Assembly: GCA_047608975.1 (NCBI GenBank)
Contig: JBLFYM010000004.1
Coordinates: forward strand, 1 to 64,000
DNA: 64,000 nucleotides
Origin: GCA-2715965 sp047608975
GTDB lineage: Bacteria; Verrucomicrobiota; Verrucomicrobiia; Limisphaerales; JAYPXF01
Direction of reading: 5' to 3'
Shown here: piece after piece, positions 1 to 9,163 of the stretch
How the letters are laid out: every line of letters starts with the position of its first letter
Numbering within the stretch: the stretch's first letter is position 1
Position numbers and translations under genes: made by a program
The notes under the pieces: model-generated
Databases searched by the model: none
Told to the model about the DNA's origin: nothing
Seen by the model: only the letters and a program-made list of their open reading frames with translations

Positions 1-17
1 AACGCCCCCTGCACAAA

Positions 18-55
18 TTGCGCCTACGAAACTCTTACGAGTTTTGCCACTTGGT
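18..55. repeat. Dispersed hairpin repeat, copy 1
   Basis: This short element lies just downstream of the sensor kinase stop codon. Its core AAACTC-TTAC-GAGTTT (29-44) folds into a perfect six-pair stem with a four-base loop. A close copy with the same flanks (GCGCCTACGAAA before, ACTTGG after) lies at 42091-42127. Two copies about 42 kb apart, both in intergenic DNA, indicate a dispersed repeat family rather than chance. It could act as a weak terminator, but no T-run follows. Confidence 0.6.
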
Positions 56-3000
56 TCACCTGCATTGCTCAACCGGTTCCAGGCAGTTGCGGATGAGCGT
101 GACGAGCTGTTTGCGGGAATAGGGTTTCGCGAGGAAATGCCGGTTGGGTTCCTCGGCCCCATCCGCCTTGATCAGGTCCTCACTATACCCGCTCACAAAA
201 ATAATCGGCAGTTCCGGACGAGCCGCGCTAAACTCGTTCGCCAGATCAAGTCCCGAAAGGCCTGCCGGCAGCACCATGTCCGTCAGCAGCAGATCCACGT
301 TCTCCCCGTGCCGGGCCCAGACCTTGCGGGCCGCCTGACCGTTCTCCGCATTCAGGACGCGATAACCCAGGTTCTGAAGCAGGCGCGCCGTCATCCGGGC
401 GACGCCGAGTTCGTCCTCAACCAACAGGATCGTCGCACCCGCGCCATCCTGTTCGACCAGCTCACTCGGTTTTTCGGTGTCGACATCCGCCGGCTCCATC
501 GCGGGAAAGAACAAATCAAAGCGCGTGCCCTTCCCCAATTCGCTTTCGACTGACACCCACCCTTCGTGCTGCTGCATGATGCCGTAAACCGTGGACAACC
601 CGAGTCCCGTCCCTTTGCCTATTTCCTTGGTGGTGAAGAACGGTTCGAAGACCTGCTGCTGAAGTTCGAGATTCATCCCTTCGCCATTGTCAGCCACCCC
701 CAACACCACAAAATCACCGGCCAGGGCATCCGGATCCGATTCGACCTCCAGCTTGGTAAGAGTGACCAACCGGGTCGATAGGATAAGCCGGCCGCCCTTG
801 GGCATCGCGTCGCGCGCGTTCACCCCGAGGTTGATGATGATCTGGTCAATCATTCCCGGATCGGCCTGGATGGAAGGCGTGCCCGCAACCAGATCCAGCT
901 GCACGTCAATCGTTTCGCCCAGCATCCTCGCCACCATGCGACCGGAGGATTCAATCGCTTCGTTCAGATCGAACACCCGCGGCCGGAACACCGAGTGACG
1001 ACTGAACGTCAGCAGCTGCCGCGTCAGCTCTTCAGCCCGGGTGGTGGCCTGGTCGAGTTCCCCGTTCAGCTCAATGACGTCCTTGGGATTGTCCGCGGAT
1101 TGCTTGATCAGGTCAGAGTTGCCGCGAATGATGGTCAGCAGATTGTTGAAGTCGTGGGCGACCCCGGCGGCCAGCTGACCGACCGCTTCCATCTTCTGTG
1201 ATTCGCGCAGCTGATTCATCAACGCGGTGCGCTCGGTCACGTCCTGCAGTTGGATCAGCAGCACTTCCTGTTGATCCAGCTCGATATATTCAGCGGAGAT
1301 CAACACGTTCAGATGACGACCTGACTTCGAGCGGATCTCTGACTCCAGGTCTTGCACCGTCTTGCTCTCAGCGAGGAGCCGCCGAACGGACTCCTCCGTT
1401 CCTGTGACTGCAAACAGATTGAGTTCCGTCGCAGATTTTTCAATCACATCCTCACGCCCATAACCGAACCGAGCGAGGAAACTGAGATTCACATCGAGAA
1501 AAGTGAAATCTTTGGTCGCCAACGCAACCGGAATCGGGCTGGCGCTAAATGCCTTGGTAAACCGTTTCTCGGTCCGCTCCACCCGCCGGCGCAGAAACGA
1601 AACCCACGCGAGCGACAGGATGATGATCAGAGCCATGCCGACAACCATCATGAGCAACCGCTCATTGCTGATCCGCGGCGGCGGCTGTATCACTTGGATG
1701 TCTTCCGGAGTGCGCAGCAGAATGCGGAATGATTGAGGATTCCCGTTTCGATCGGCGGCGAAATCACAGATGCCCGTCACCCGCAAAACACTGCCTTCCC
1801 GCAAGGCACGGACCTCCGGAGTGACGTTGGCCATGTCCATCACCACCGCAAACGCCTGACTGGAATCGGCCAACACGATCGAATACTCGCGTTGAATCGG
1901 AGACTTGCTGATCAGAGTCCCGGTCAGGGAGACAAGTCGACCGTTCAAGCCACTGTCCAGAATGCGTTGGGCCGGCGCTTTGTTGACGGTGAGTTCGCCG
2001 CGGGCGTCAAGCTTCTCAATACGTGCGTCCTCCAGCAGTGGGCGCAACTGACCCTGCCTCAGATAGCCCGTCGCCGTCACCCGATCACCCACCGACACTC
2101 CGCGAGGCCGGCCGGCGACAAGGGCCTCAATACTGGTGTCCTCTCCTTCAATAAACACACTGCCATGCCTGATCAGGGAAACCGTGCCCTCAATCTTGCC
2201 CGGGCGAAAATAGCCATACCGTTCGGCCGGATCCAACAGATCGCGAATTCGAATCGGGTCTCGACCCTCGACATCCGTGTCAGCCGGACGAACGATTTCA
2301 ATATTCTCCAACCCCGGGACCAGGAGCCGCGAACCGTTGACTTGCCCGGCGCGATTGACGATTCGTTCAACCACAGCGTTCACCTCCACCTTCGCTCCGA
2401 TCAGGGGCTCCGCCTCCGCCAGCGTCCCACCGTGAACGAACACATCAAACCGACCAGCCGGACGAGCCAAAACCAGATGCAGCCGCGAGGCGCTCGGGGT
2501 GACCTTCCGGACCACCCCGCCAATGTGGACCCATTGCGACTCCTGACGACCGGCCTGCAATCCCTGCGAAGTTACGGCAACCGATTTCACCATCGGCCGA
2601 AATGAGCTGGTCTCAACCCATGAGGCAGTAAGCACCGATGAATGCGGGCCGGGCGTCGCATAGCCGGTGAGCGAAAGCAGCATGCCCGGGCGCGTGTCTT
2701 CCGGAACATTCTCAGGCTTCAGTATGATTCCCCCGGTGCCATCGTGGACGTAATAGTGGCCCTGCTGGGAATGCTTCAACAACACCTGGGCCTGGATTCT
2801 CACCAGCGGCTGCGCGGCCACCTCTTCCTCCGTCAGATCCCTGACTTCACCAACGGAACGAATCACGGGCATGTAGCCCTCCCAAGACAATGGCAGACCT
2901 TCAGCATTGATCTCCGGTATAGCCCTGCGCGGCAGCCCCAGACCACGAACAATACCGGCGTCGAGAACGTTTCCCCCAGGCCGTTTCTCCAGATACCCGA

Positions 3001-3913
3001 CCACCTCAACCAGATCACCCTCCTTCACGCGCTCCACATTGAGCGGCACGATCGAGATCGCACCGGTCTCGTCGTGCAGAGTGATTGAGTTGGTGTCAAC
3101 CATCGTGACCCGTCCGCGAAGATGGGTCCGACTAAATGGCAGATCCTTGTAAGGGTAAGACGCCGCGTCCTCTACGCTCGTCAGGCTATGACTGAACGCA
3201 TCGCTGATCGGCGGATTCAGAACCTTGATTCCGCCAATTCCTATGATCCATAATTCATTCACCGCCCACCGACCCGGATCCCTCGAAGGCACCAGCAGTC
3301 CGGTGACTTCAACTGTGGCGTGCTGGTATTTCGTCACACTCATCTTTCCCTCTGGGCGAAACAGCCATGCGGCAACGGTTGCGCCACGATCTCGCAACTG
3401 CAGTCTGGCCCGGAGGGTAAAGTTCTGGGCGCGCTTGATGACTCCGGTCGTGCGAACCCATTCAATGGTGCCGGAATCCCCGCGCAGTTCCTCAAGGGAA
3501 GCCACCCGGGGTTCGGGCATGGGACCAGGCTCGCCCAGCAGTTGGATTTTATTGGCCACGACCCGGACATTCCCCTGTGACACCGTCGTCCCCTCAACGC
3601 GCACTCGCTGCCCCCCACGGAGCAGTGCGTTGGTTCGCTGCGAATAGAGGGCAAGTCCGCGGGTGCCGTTCCAGATCACGACCATGCTCCGGCTTTTCAC
3701 TTCGGCCACCACCACGCCCTCGACCTCCACCGGGTGCGCCTGCATGGCTTCTTTTTCGGACAGACTGAGGATCGACTCGAAAGTGGTCAGCAACGGATCA
3801 GCCGCGCGCGCCGCTGAGGCCGCCAGCAAAGCAATGAGGATCAGCAACAGTCGCGACCCAGTTTTTGAAGAGTATCGATACACGAACTTGGAAAGACGAG
3901 ATAGCAACGGCAT
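56..3913 (-). CDS. Hybrid sensor histidine kinase with multi-module periplasmic sensor
   Basis: This 1285-residue protein starts with an N-terminal hydrophobic signal or anchor (about residues 22-38). A long extracytoplasmic region follows (about 40-750), built of roughly seven beta-rich modules that repeat an OB-like pattern: a G-x-V start, an 'HDETG'-like turn, then 'GDxVEVxGY'. A transmembrane helix lies at about 753-775 and a PAS domain at 785-895. The HisKA domain carries His920 in VAHDFNNLL. The HATPase domain has the N, G1 (DNGEGM) and G2 (GKGTGLGLS) boxes. A C-terminal receiver domain (from about 1160) has phospho-acceptor Asp1212 in LLTDMVLP. The architecture implies sensing outside the membrane, autophosphorylation, and internal relay to the receiver. 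No partner regulator gene is adjacent, so the output is unknown. The domain calls in the kinase half are firm; the OB-fold call is inference from the repeat pattern. Confidence 0.92.
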   Translation of the reverse strand: MPLLSRLSKFVYRYSSKTGSRLLLILIALLAASAARAADPLLTTFESILSLSEKEAMQAHPVEVEGVVVAEVKSRSMVVIWNGTRGLALYSQRTNALLRGGQRVRVEGTTVSQGNVRVVANKIQLLGEPGPMPEPRVASLEELRGDSGTIEWVRTTGVIKRAQNFTLRARLQLRDRGATVAAWLFRPEGKMSVTKYQHATVEVTGLLVPSRDPGRWAVNELWIIGIGGIKVLNPPISDAFSHSLTSVEDAASYPYKDLPFSRTHLRGRVTMVDTNSITLHDETGAISIVPLNVERVKEGDLVEVVGYLEKRPGGNVLDAGIVRGLGLPRRAIPEINAEGLPLSWEGYMPVIRSVGEVRDLTEEEVAAQPLVRIQAQVLLKHSQQGHYYVHDGTGGIILKPENVPEDTRPGMLLSLTGYATPGPHSSVLTASWVETSSFRPMVKSVAVTSQGLQAGRQESQWVHIGGVVRKVTPSASRLHLVLARPAGRFDVFVHGGTLAEAEPLIGAKVEVNAVVERIVNRAGQVNGSRLLVPGLENIEIVRPADTDVEGRDPIRIRDLLDPAERYGYFRPGKIEGTVSLIRHGSVFIEGEDTSIEALVAGRPRGVSVGDRVTATGYLRQGQLRPLLEDARIEKLDARGELTVNKAPAQRILDSGLNGRLVSLTGTLISKSPIQREYSIVLADSSQAFAVVMDMANVTPEVRALREGSVLRVTGICDFAADRNGNPQSFRILLRTPEDIQVIQPPPRISNERLLMMVVGMALIIILSLAWVSFLRRRVERTEKRFTKAFSASPIPVALATKDFTFLDVNLSFLARFGYGREDVIEKSATELNLFAVTGTEESVRRLLAESKTVQDLESEIRSKSGRHLNVLISAEYIELDQQEVLLIQLQDVTERTALMNQLRESQKMEAVGQLAAGVAHDFNNLLTIIRGNSDLIKQSADNPKDVIELNGELDQATTRAEELTRQLLTFSRHSVFRPRVFDLNEAIESSGRMVARMLGETIDVQLDLVAGTPSIQADPGMIDQIIINLGVNARDAMPKGGRLILSTRLVTLTKLEVESDPDALAGDFVVLGVADNGEGMNLELQQQVFEPFFTTKEIGKGTGLGLSTVYGIMQQHEGWVSVESELGKGTRFDLFFPAMEPADVDTEKPSELVEQDGAGATILLVEDELGVARMTARLLQNLGYRVLNAENGQAARKVWARHGENVDLLLTDMVLPAGLSGLDLANEFSAARPELPIIFVSGYSEDLIKADGAEEPNRHFLAKPYSRKQLVTLIRNCLEPVEQCR

Positions 3914-3980
3914 ACCCTGATTGGTGACAGTTTAAAACTTCTCCATTTTTTCCCCCCCCACTCAACCTATCCTCCATTTT

Positions 3981-4943
3981 TTGCCCCCACACGCAACCGA
4001 AATCGGACTTGTGAAATCCCGCAGACTTGCGGGAAATGAATTGTGGCGTGAAGCTGGGCCTGTGGCTGAGTCCAGGATCGATATCAAGAACAGTTATGCG
4101 GCAGTGCAGGATCACACCCGTGTGTACAAGGATTTTACTTTTGTCTACCCCGTCATCTCCCGGCGGTCCGGCGGGCTGTCGATCGGCGTGAATCTCAATC
4201 CGGACAAGGTGTGCAATTTCGACTGCATCTACTGCGAGGTCGATCGCAAGACTCCCGGCAAGGTCACCCAAGTGGATCTCAGCCAGATGCGCGATGAACT
4301 CGTCGCGATGATCCGCTTCGCGCGTGACGGCGGGCTTGCCCATGAACCGAAGTTCGAGGAACTCCCCCCCTTCATCGTGCGCAACGTGAAAGACATCGCC
4401 TTCAGCGGCGACGGCGAACCCACGATGATCAACAATTTCGACGAATGTGTAAAAACGGTCGCCGAGGTGAAGCGGGCGGAGGGGCTGGATCAGACCAAGA
4501 TCGTGCTGATCACCGACGCCGCCGGATTGGACACCGGCACCGTAAAGCGTGGCCTCGAGATAATGGACCAAAACGAAGGCGTCATCTGGGGCAAACTCGA
4601 CGCCGGCACCGAGGCCTACTATCGGCTGGTGAACCGGACCACCGTGAAATTTGAGCGCATTCTGAACAACCTGACCGAGACCGCCAAGATTCGCCCGATC
4701 ACGATCCAAAGCCTCTTTCTGAAAGTCCATGGAGAACCCATGCCGGCGGCCGAGCTGGCCGCCTATTCACAGCGGCTGAACGCCATCACAGAAGCCGGCG
4801 GCAAGATCGAGGAAGTGCATCTCTACACCGTGGCCCGACCGACTCCCGAAGAATTCGCCACCCGTCTGACGCGTGAGGAGCTGGAATCAATGGCCGCGGA
4901 AGTGCGTAAAAATACAGGATTAACTGTACTTACGTTTGACTGA
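3981..4943 (+). CDS. Radical SAM protein
   Basis: The protein carries a radical SAM cluster motif, C-x3-C-x2-C, at Cys78, Cys82 and Cys85 (VCNFDCIYC) if the ATG at 3981 is used. The motif binds a 4Fe-4S cluster and S-adenosylmethionine. Further on are a glycine-rich FSGDGEPTM segment and a KLDAGTEAYY segment, typical of the COG0731-like branch of radical SAM proteins (distantly related to wybutosine-type enzymes). The substrate cannot be told from sequence. The first 27 or so residues look poorly conserved, and an in-frame GTG at 4062 is a reasonable alternative start. It is divergent from the sensor kinase gene, with 67 bp between them. Confidence 0.85.
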   Translation: MPPHATEIGLVKSRRLAGNELWREAGPVAESRIDIKNSYAAVQDHTRVYKDFTFVYPVISRRSGGLSIGVNLNPDKVCNFDCIYCEVDRKTPGKVTQVDLSQMRDELVAMIRFARDGGLAHEPKFEELPPFIVRNVKDIAFSGDGEPTMINNFDECVKTVAEVKRAEGLDQTKIVLITDAAGLDTGTVKRGLEIMDQNEGVIWGKLDAGTEAYYRLVNRTTVKFERILNNLTETAKIRPITIQSLFLKVHGEPMPAAELAAYSQRLNAITEAGGKIEEVHLYTVARPTPEEFATRLTREELESMAAEVRKNTGLTVLTFD

Positions 4944-4975
4944 CCCCTTGGCTTACACTGCGGACACCGCAGGGC

Positions 4976-5344
4976 ATGAATATTTCCTCCTTCAGCCGCC
5001 GCTGGCGAACCGTGCTCTGGCTTCTGATCGGCATCGGGCTGGTGCTCCTCGCCTTCCTCTTCTGGGAGACCACGCGCTGGCGCCTGGTCTCTGACAACGC
5101 CGAAGGAATTACCTGGCGTCGTGGGGGCACAACCCATTTGGACAAAAATCGGGACGGGCTCGTGGATGAGGTCCGGATTTTCATGGGCAAACCGGAGGAG
5201 TTCTTCATCCGTCAGGATCTGGACGCGGACGGCTGGCTCGATGTCGAATTCGAGTCCCGCCAAGGAATCTGGGGAACCCCCGCCAACATCCGCCAACGCG
5301 CCGCGCGACATGGAGTCCCGTTCCGTCGAAAAACGATCCGGTAG
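4976..5344 (+). CDS. Small membrane-anchored protein with two EF-hand-like loops
   Basis: This 122-residue protein has one transmembrane segment (about residues 12-30) followed by a short soluble domain. Two acidic loops, DKNRDGLVDE (Asp56-Asn58-Asp60) and DLDADGWLDVE (Asp81-Asp83-Asp85), match the D-x-[DN]-x-D-G calcium-binding pattern of EF-hand or dockerin-type loops. They are spaced like a pair. It starts 32 bp after the radical SAM gene on the same strand and may be co-transcribed. No function can be assigned beyond probable calcium-responsive anchoring at the membrane. Confidence 0.7.
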   Translation: MNISSFSRRWRTVLWLLIGIGLVLLAFLFWETTRWRLVSDNAEGITWRRGGTTHLDKNRDGLVDEVRIFMGKPEEFFIRQDLDADGWLDVEFESRQGIWGTPANIRQRAARHGVPFRRKTIR

Positions 5345-5498
5345 TGTGGAGGCCGTCAAACCGATCTTCACTTAAGTGAAGCTGGCGATGAGCCAAAATT
5401 CTTCATCCCTGTCTCAATCTGTGGTGATCTGAATCTGCGGGAGGAATGATTTATCGAACCAGCCCTAAGCCACCGGCAAGAATCCGTTGCTAACGCGC

Positions 5499-6152
5499 TT
5501 ATCTCGTCACACCCGGCGGCAACAGCAGTAAACCCTGGAACGGCTTCAACTCCTCTTCAAAACGAAGTGCGATCTTCTCGTAGCCCGCGCTATTGGGGTG
5601 AATCTTGTCGGACATCAGCTCCGGGCTGAAGATCACTCCATCCAAAATATTGGGGATGTAGAACACCTTTTTCTCTGCCGCCAACTTCTCAAAATGTTCA
5701 GCGTTCTTGTCCCGCAAAATACTGGCACTTCGCACCCCGATCAGAACGACAAAACTCCCCGCCGCATGAAAGCGGTCAATCATCGTCGCGAGGTTGACGA
5801 AGGTTTGAACTCTCGGAATCTGCCGCAAAGTGTCGTTCCCGCCCAGGCACAACATCACCACGCGCGGTTTGAGTTTGAGCGCCGCCTCGATACGCCCGAT
5901 TCCGTTCGCAGTCGTATCCCCAGACACCCCGAGATTGACCACCTTAGTTCCGAGCTTCTGCGCAAACAGCGTCGGATAGTCGCGCCCCCGCTCGGCGCCG
6001 TAGCCCGCCGTCAGACTGTCACCAAAACAGACCCAGGGGCCGGTGTTCGACGGTGGCAGATTGCGGTATTCCTTCGGCGCACTGCCCCAGCGGAAAAACC
6101 AACCGCCGATGAGCAGCAGCAGGATACCGCCGATTGGAACAAGCCGATTCAT
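5499..6152 (-). CDS. SGNH/GDSL-type esterase (arylesterase-like)
   Basis: A 217-residue protein with an N-terminal hydrophobic anchor or signal (about residues 5-20). Block I is FGDSLTAGYG with nucleophile Ser46. Block II is GVSGDTTANG with the conserved Gly. Block III is GGNDTLR with Asn. Block V is DKIHPNSAGY, which supplies the catalytic Asp-x-x-His. All four SGNH residues are therefore present. The family hydrolyses esters or acts as a lysophospholipase (TesA-like). It probably works in the periplasm. The gene follows the FMN reductase on the same strand with 7 bp between them, so the two are probably co-transcribed. Confidence 0.9.
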   Translation of the reverse strand: MNRLVPIGGILLLLIGGWFFRWGSAPKEYRNLPPSNTGPWVCFGDSLTAGYGAERGRDYPTLFAQKLGTKVVNLGVSGDTTANGIGRIEAALKLKPRVVMLCLGGNDTLRQIPRVQTFVNLATMIDRFHAAGSFVVLIGVRSASILRDKNAEHFEKLAAEKKVFYIPNILDGVIFSPELMSDKIHPNSAGYEKIALRFEEELKPFQGLLLLPPGVTR

Positions 6153-6159
6153 CGCAAGT

Positions 6160-6747
6160 TTACTTTCGATGCATTGCCATCATCCCCGGCTCCGTGCCCG
6201 ACAGATCGGCCTGCCGCTGCTGGGCGATGAGTTCGCCATAGACCTGCAGATCACGCGCCAGCATCTCAAGCCGCCCACGCAAAGCGTCAGTCTCGATCAT
6301 TCCCTCCACCACGTCCTGTTTCTCCACGAACGACACCCCGTAGGGCAACACCCACGCGTAGCATTGGCGCGCGACCGTCCGCAGCTGGTCATGGACCGTG
6401 AGTCCCTTCTCGTGCGACGCAACCACAGTGGCGAACAGTTTTCCAGCGAACTCTTTCCAGAAGTGATCGAGGAAGTTTTTCAGAATACTGCTAATGCTCC
6501 CGTGATAATCAGGTGTCCCCAGAACAATCACGTCAGCCGCCAACACCCGCTCCCTCACCGCCTGATACTCAGGCTTTCCCCATGCCTCCTTCGGATCGAA
6601 CAGCGGCATCGGAGAGTCATGAAAATCCAGCACATCCACGGAACATCCCGCAGCACTCATTCGCTCGGCAATATCATCGATGACCGCGCGCGTAACCGAC
6701 GCAGGATTCAAACTCCCCGTCACCGCCAAAATCTTCAGATCGGACAT
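6160..6747 (-). CDS. NADPH-dependent FMN reductase-like flavoprotein
   Basis: The flavodoxin-like fold is recognisable from AVTGSLNPASVTR near the N-terminus (phosphate-binding loop for FMN) and LGTPDYHGSISSILKNFLDH at mid-protein, the hallmark of NADPH-dependent FMN reductases such as SsuE or azoreductase-type enzymes. I placed the start at the ATG at 6747 (MSDLKILAV), giving 195 residues. An upstream in-frame ATG at 6777 would add ten residues that do not fit the family. The likely reaction is reduction of FMN or of a quinone or azo substrate with NADPH; the substrate is unknown. Confidence 0.88.
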   Translation of the reverse strand: MSDLKILAVTGSLNPASVTRAVIDDIAERMSAAGCSVDVLDFHDSPMPLFDPKEAWGKPEYQAVRERVLAADVIVLGTPDYHGSISSILKNFLDHFWKEFAGKLFATVVASHEKGLTVHDQLRTVARQCYAWVLPYGVSFVEKQDVVEGMIETDALRGRLEMLARDLQVYGELIAQQRQADLSGTEPGMMAMHRK

Positions 6748-6868
6748 GCGAAAGATGTAGTCGCGAACCGGCCGCATGGCAATGAAGAGCGTGTTGACAG
6801 GATCGCTCCCAATCCCGATTCCAGACTTCCGCTCCCCTCACCCACTCCTTATCGTCGCCCTCTCAACT

Positions 6869-7642
6869 ATGTTCAGTCTTACAGGCAAAACAGCAATCGT
6901 CACCGGCGGTGGATCGGGAATTGGTCAGGCAATATCAACCGTCTTCGCCAAGGCCGGCGCCAAGGTCGAAATTCTTGAAATGAGCGAGGAGGCGGCCAAG
7001 GAAACGGTCGCGACGATCGTCTCGGAGGGTGGTCAGGCCCAATACACTTTGTGCGACGTTTCGAAAGAAGCCGACGTCCGCACCACGATCGACACCATCG
7101 CCGCCCGTAATGAGGCGATCAACATTCTGGTCAACAACGCCGGCATCGCCTCTATTGGTGACGCCGTTTCAACAACCGAGGACGAGTTCGATCGGATCTA
7201 TTCGGTGAACGTAAAGGGCGTCCGGAATTGCCTGCACTTCGCATTGCCCAAAATTCAGGAGGCTGGCGGTGGCGTCGTGCTCAACATGGCCTCCACGGTT
7301 TCGCTCATGGGCATTGATGATCGCTTCGCCTACTCCATGAGCAAAGGCGCAGTTCTCACCATGACCTACTCGGTCGCCCGCGATTTCATGAAGCACGGCA
7401 TCCGTTGCAATTGCATTTGCCCGGCCCGAATCCACACCCCCTTCGTGGATGGCTATCTGGACAAAAACTATCCCGACAACCGCGAAGAGATGTTTGAGAA
7501 ACTTTCGCTCGCCCAACCGATCGGACGCATGGGCAAACCCGTCGAGGTCGCCTACGCCGCGCTCTTTCTCTGCAGCGATGAATCGTCCTTCATCACCGGC
7601 ACCGCCTATCCGGTCGATGGCGGAACCGTAAACATTCGCTGA
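6869..7642 (+). CDS. Short-chain dehydrogenase/reductase (SDR)
   Basis: A classical 257-residue SDR from the ATG at 6869. The cofactor loop is TGGGSGIGQ, followed by the NNAGIAS motif, the active-site serine in MASTVS and the Tyr-x3-Lys pair in YSMSK. The C-terminal AYPVDGGTVN segment is also typical. An upstream ATG at 6776 is in frame, but the added residues are unlike the family. It reduces or oxidises a hydroxyl group, probably on a sugar or short alcohol. The sulfatase gene starts 31 bp downstream and the aminotransferase follows it, so the three form a likely operon. Confidence 0.92.
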   Translation: MFSLTGKTAIVTGGGSGIGQAISTVFAKAGAKVEILEMSEEAAKETVATIVSEGGQAQYTLCDVSKEADVRTTIDTIAARNEAINILVNNAGIASIGDAVSTTEDEFDRIYSVNVKGVRNCLHFALPKIQEAGGGVVLNMASTVSLMGIDDRFAYSMSKGAVLTMTYSVARDFMKHGIRCNCICPARIHTPFVDGYLDKNYPDNREEMFEKLSLAQPIGRMGKPVEVAYAALFLCSDESSFITGTAYPVDGGTVNIR

Positions 7643-7673
7643 TCCGCTCGCTTTCCATCACCACTGCAATCCC

Positions 7674-9161
7674 ATGCGCTATCTCATTCTTACCCTAATC
7701 GGAGCCGCCATTGCGCTCACCCCAGTCCAACTGCCAGCCGCGAAAGCGGTCCGTCCCAACATCATTTTCATCTTTATTGATGACATGGGCTGGGGAGACC
7801 TCGGCTGTTACGGCAACGATTTCATCGACACACCACGCATTGACCGCCTTGCCACCGAGGGCGTTCGCTTCACCGATTTCTACGCTGCCGGTGCCGTCTG
7901 TTCGCCAACCCGTTGCGCGGTGCAATCAGGACAGAACCAGGCCCGGATCGGAATCACCGCCCACATCCCCGGACACTGGCGCCCCTTCGAACGCGTGATC
8001 ACGCCGCTCACCACGATGGCGCTTCCGCTCGACACGGTCACCGTTGCCGAATCATTGAAGGCCGCCGGGTACACCACCGGTTATGTCGGCAAATGGCACC
8101 TGGGTAACGGCTCCACATTTCAGCCCGACCGGCAGGGATATGACTACAGCGCCGTCATTGGTGGACCGCATCTACCCGGGCGCTATCGGGTCTCCGGCAA
8201 TTCTGAACTCAAGCCCAAGCGCGGCCAATACCGGACCGACTTCGAAGCGGATGTTTCGATCGATTTCATCAAGCGGAGCAAGGACAAGCCGTTCTTCCTG
8301 ATGCTCTCCCCCTTTGCCGTTCATATCCCACTTGGAGCGATGTCCGCGAAGGTCGACAAGTATCGCAAGAAAGCCGCCGCCTTCGGCCGCGAACTTCCCA
8401 ACCCGATCTACGCAGCCATGGTGGAACACTGCGACGACATGGTCGGACGAATCGTCGATACCGTCGAAGCAGAGGGACTGAGCGAGAACACCATGATCGT
8501 GTTCACCTCGGATAATGGCGGCCTCTACCGGCGGTACGACTATCGCGAAGCGGCGGATGACAACGTCTCCAGCCTGGCTCCGCTGAAAGGAGAGAAAGGT
8601 TCACTGCATGAAGGCGGCGTGCGCGTCCCCCTGATCGTCAAGTATCCCCCGCTGACCAAACCCGGCACGCTCTGCAAAGAACCCGCCATCAGCTACGACT
8701 TCTATCCCACCTTTGTCGCTGCCGGCGGCGGCGCACTTCCGAAGAACCAGACGATCGACGGCCACAACCTACTCCCCTTATTTCAAAATCCCGCCGGCCG
8801 ACTGAAACGCGAGGCCCTGCATTGGCACTATCCGCATTACCATCACGATCGGCCCGCGAGCAGCATCCGCGAACGGGACTGGAAATTGATCGAGTATCTC
8901 GACGGTACCGGCGACGTGGAGATCTACCATCTGGCAAATGATCTGGGTGAAACCAAGAACCTCATCAAAGAACGCCAGGGCAAGATTGCTGATCTCAAAC
9001 GCAAACTATCCACCTGGCGGGCGCAGGCAAGTGCCCGCATGCCCATCCCAAATCCCCACTACGACCCAAAACGCGCCCACGAATGGTGGAGCATGCGCTC
9101 CGGAAAGCCGGTCGACAGCGACAAACGTAAACGCTTTCCCGCGACCGAGAAGGACCTGTAA
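7674..9161 (+). CDS. Secreted sulfatase (arylsulfatase family)
   Basis: A 495-residue type I sulfatase with an N-terminal signal peptide (about residues 1-24). The metal-binding IFIDDMGWGDLGCYG segment follows. The formylglycine motif is Cys76-Ser-Pro-Thr-Arg80, in which Cys76 would be converted to formylglycine. TGYVGKWHLG and FTSDNGG supply further active-site residues. The enzyme should cleave sulfate esters, probably from sulfated polysaccharide, in the periplasm or outside the cell. No sulfatase-maturating enzyme is adjacent; the radical SAM protein at 3981 does not look like anSME. It lies between the SDR and aminotransferase genes, with gaps of 31 and 2 bp. Confidence 0.95.
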   Translation: MRYLILTLIGAAIALTPVQLPAAKAVRPNIIFIFIDDMGWGDLGCYGNDFIDTPRIDRLATEGVRFTDFYAAGAVCSPTRCAVQSGQNQARIGITAHIPGHWRPFERVITPLTTMALPLDTVTVAESLKAAGYTTGYVGKWHLGNGSTFQPDRQGYDYSAVIGGPHLPGRYRVSGNSELKPKRGQYRTDFEADVSIDFIKRSKDKPFFLMLSPFAVHIPLGAMSAKVDKYRKKAAAFGRELPNPIYAAMVEHCDDMVGRIVDTVEAEGLSENTMIVFTSDNGGLYRRYDYREAADDNVSSLAPLKGEKGSLHEGGVRVPLIVKYPPLTKPGTLCKEPAISYDFYPTFVAAGGGALPKNQTIDGHNLLPLFQNPAGRLKREALHWHYPHYHHDRPASSIRERDWKLIEYLDGTGDVEIYHLANDLGETKNLIKERQGKIADLKRKLSTWRAQASARMPIPNPHYDPKRAHEWWSMRSGKPVDSDKRKRFPATEKDL

Positions 9162-9163
9162 TC

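Noticed and set aside
1733..2605. A 290-codon open frame on the plus strand
   Set aside because: It is wholly antisense to the sensor kinase, has no recognisable domain and reads as Arg/His/Gln-rich filler, as expected for a shadow of a GC-rich gene.
3798..4730. A 310-codon open frame on the minus strand
   Set aside because: It spans the radical SAM gene in antisense and runs across the divergent promoter gap; the radical SAM frame has the family motifs.
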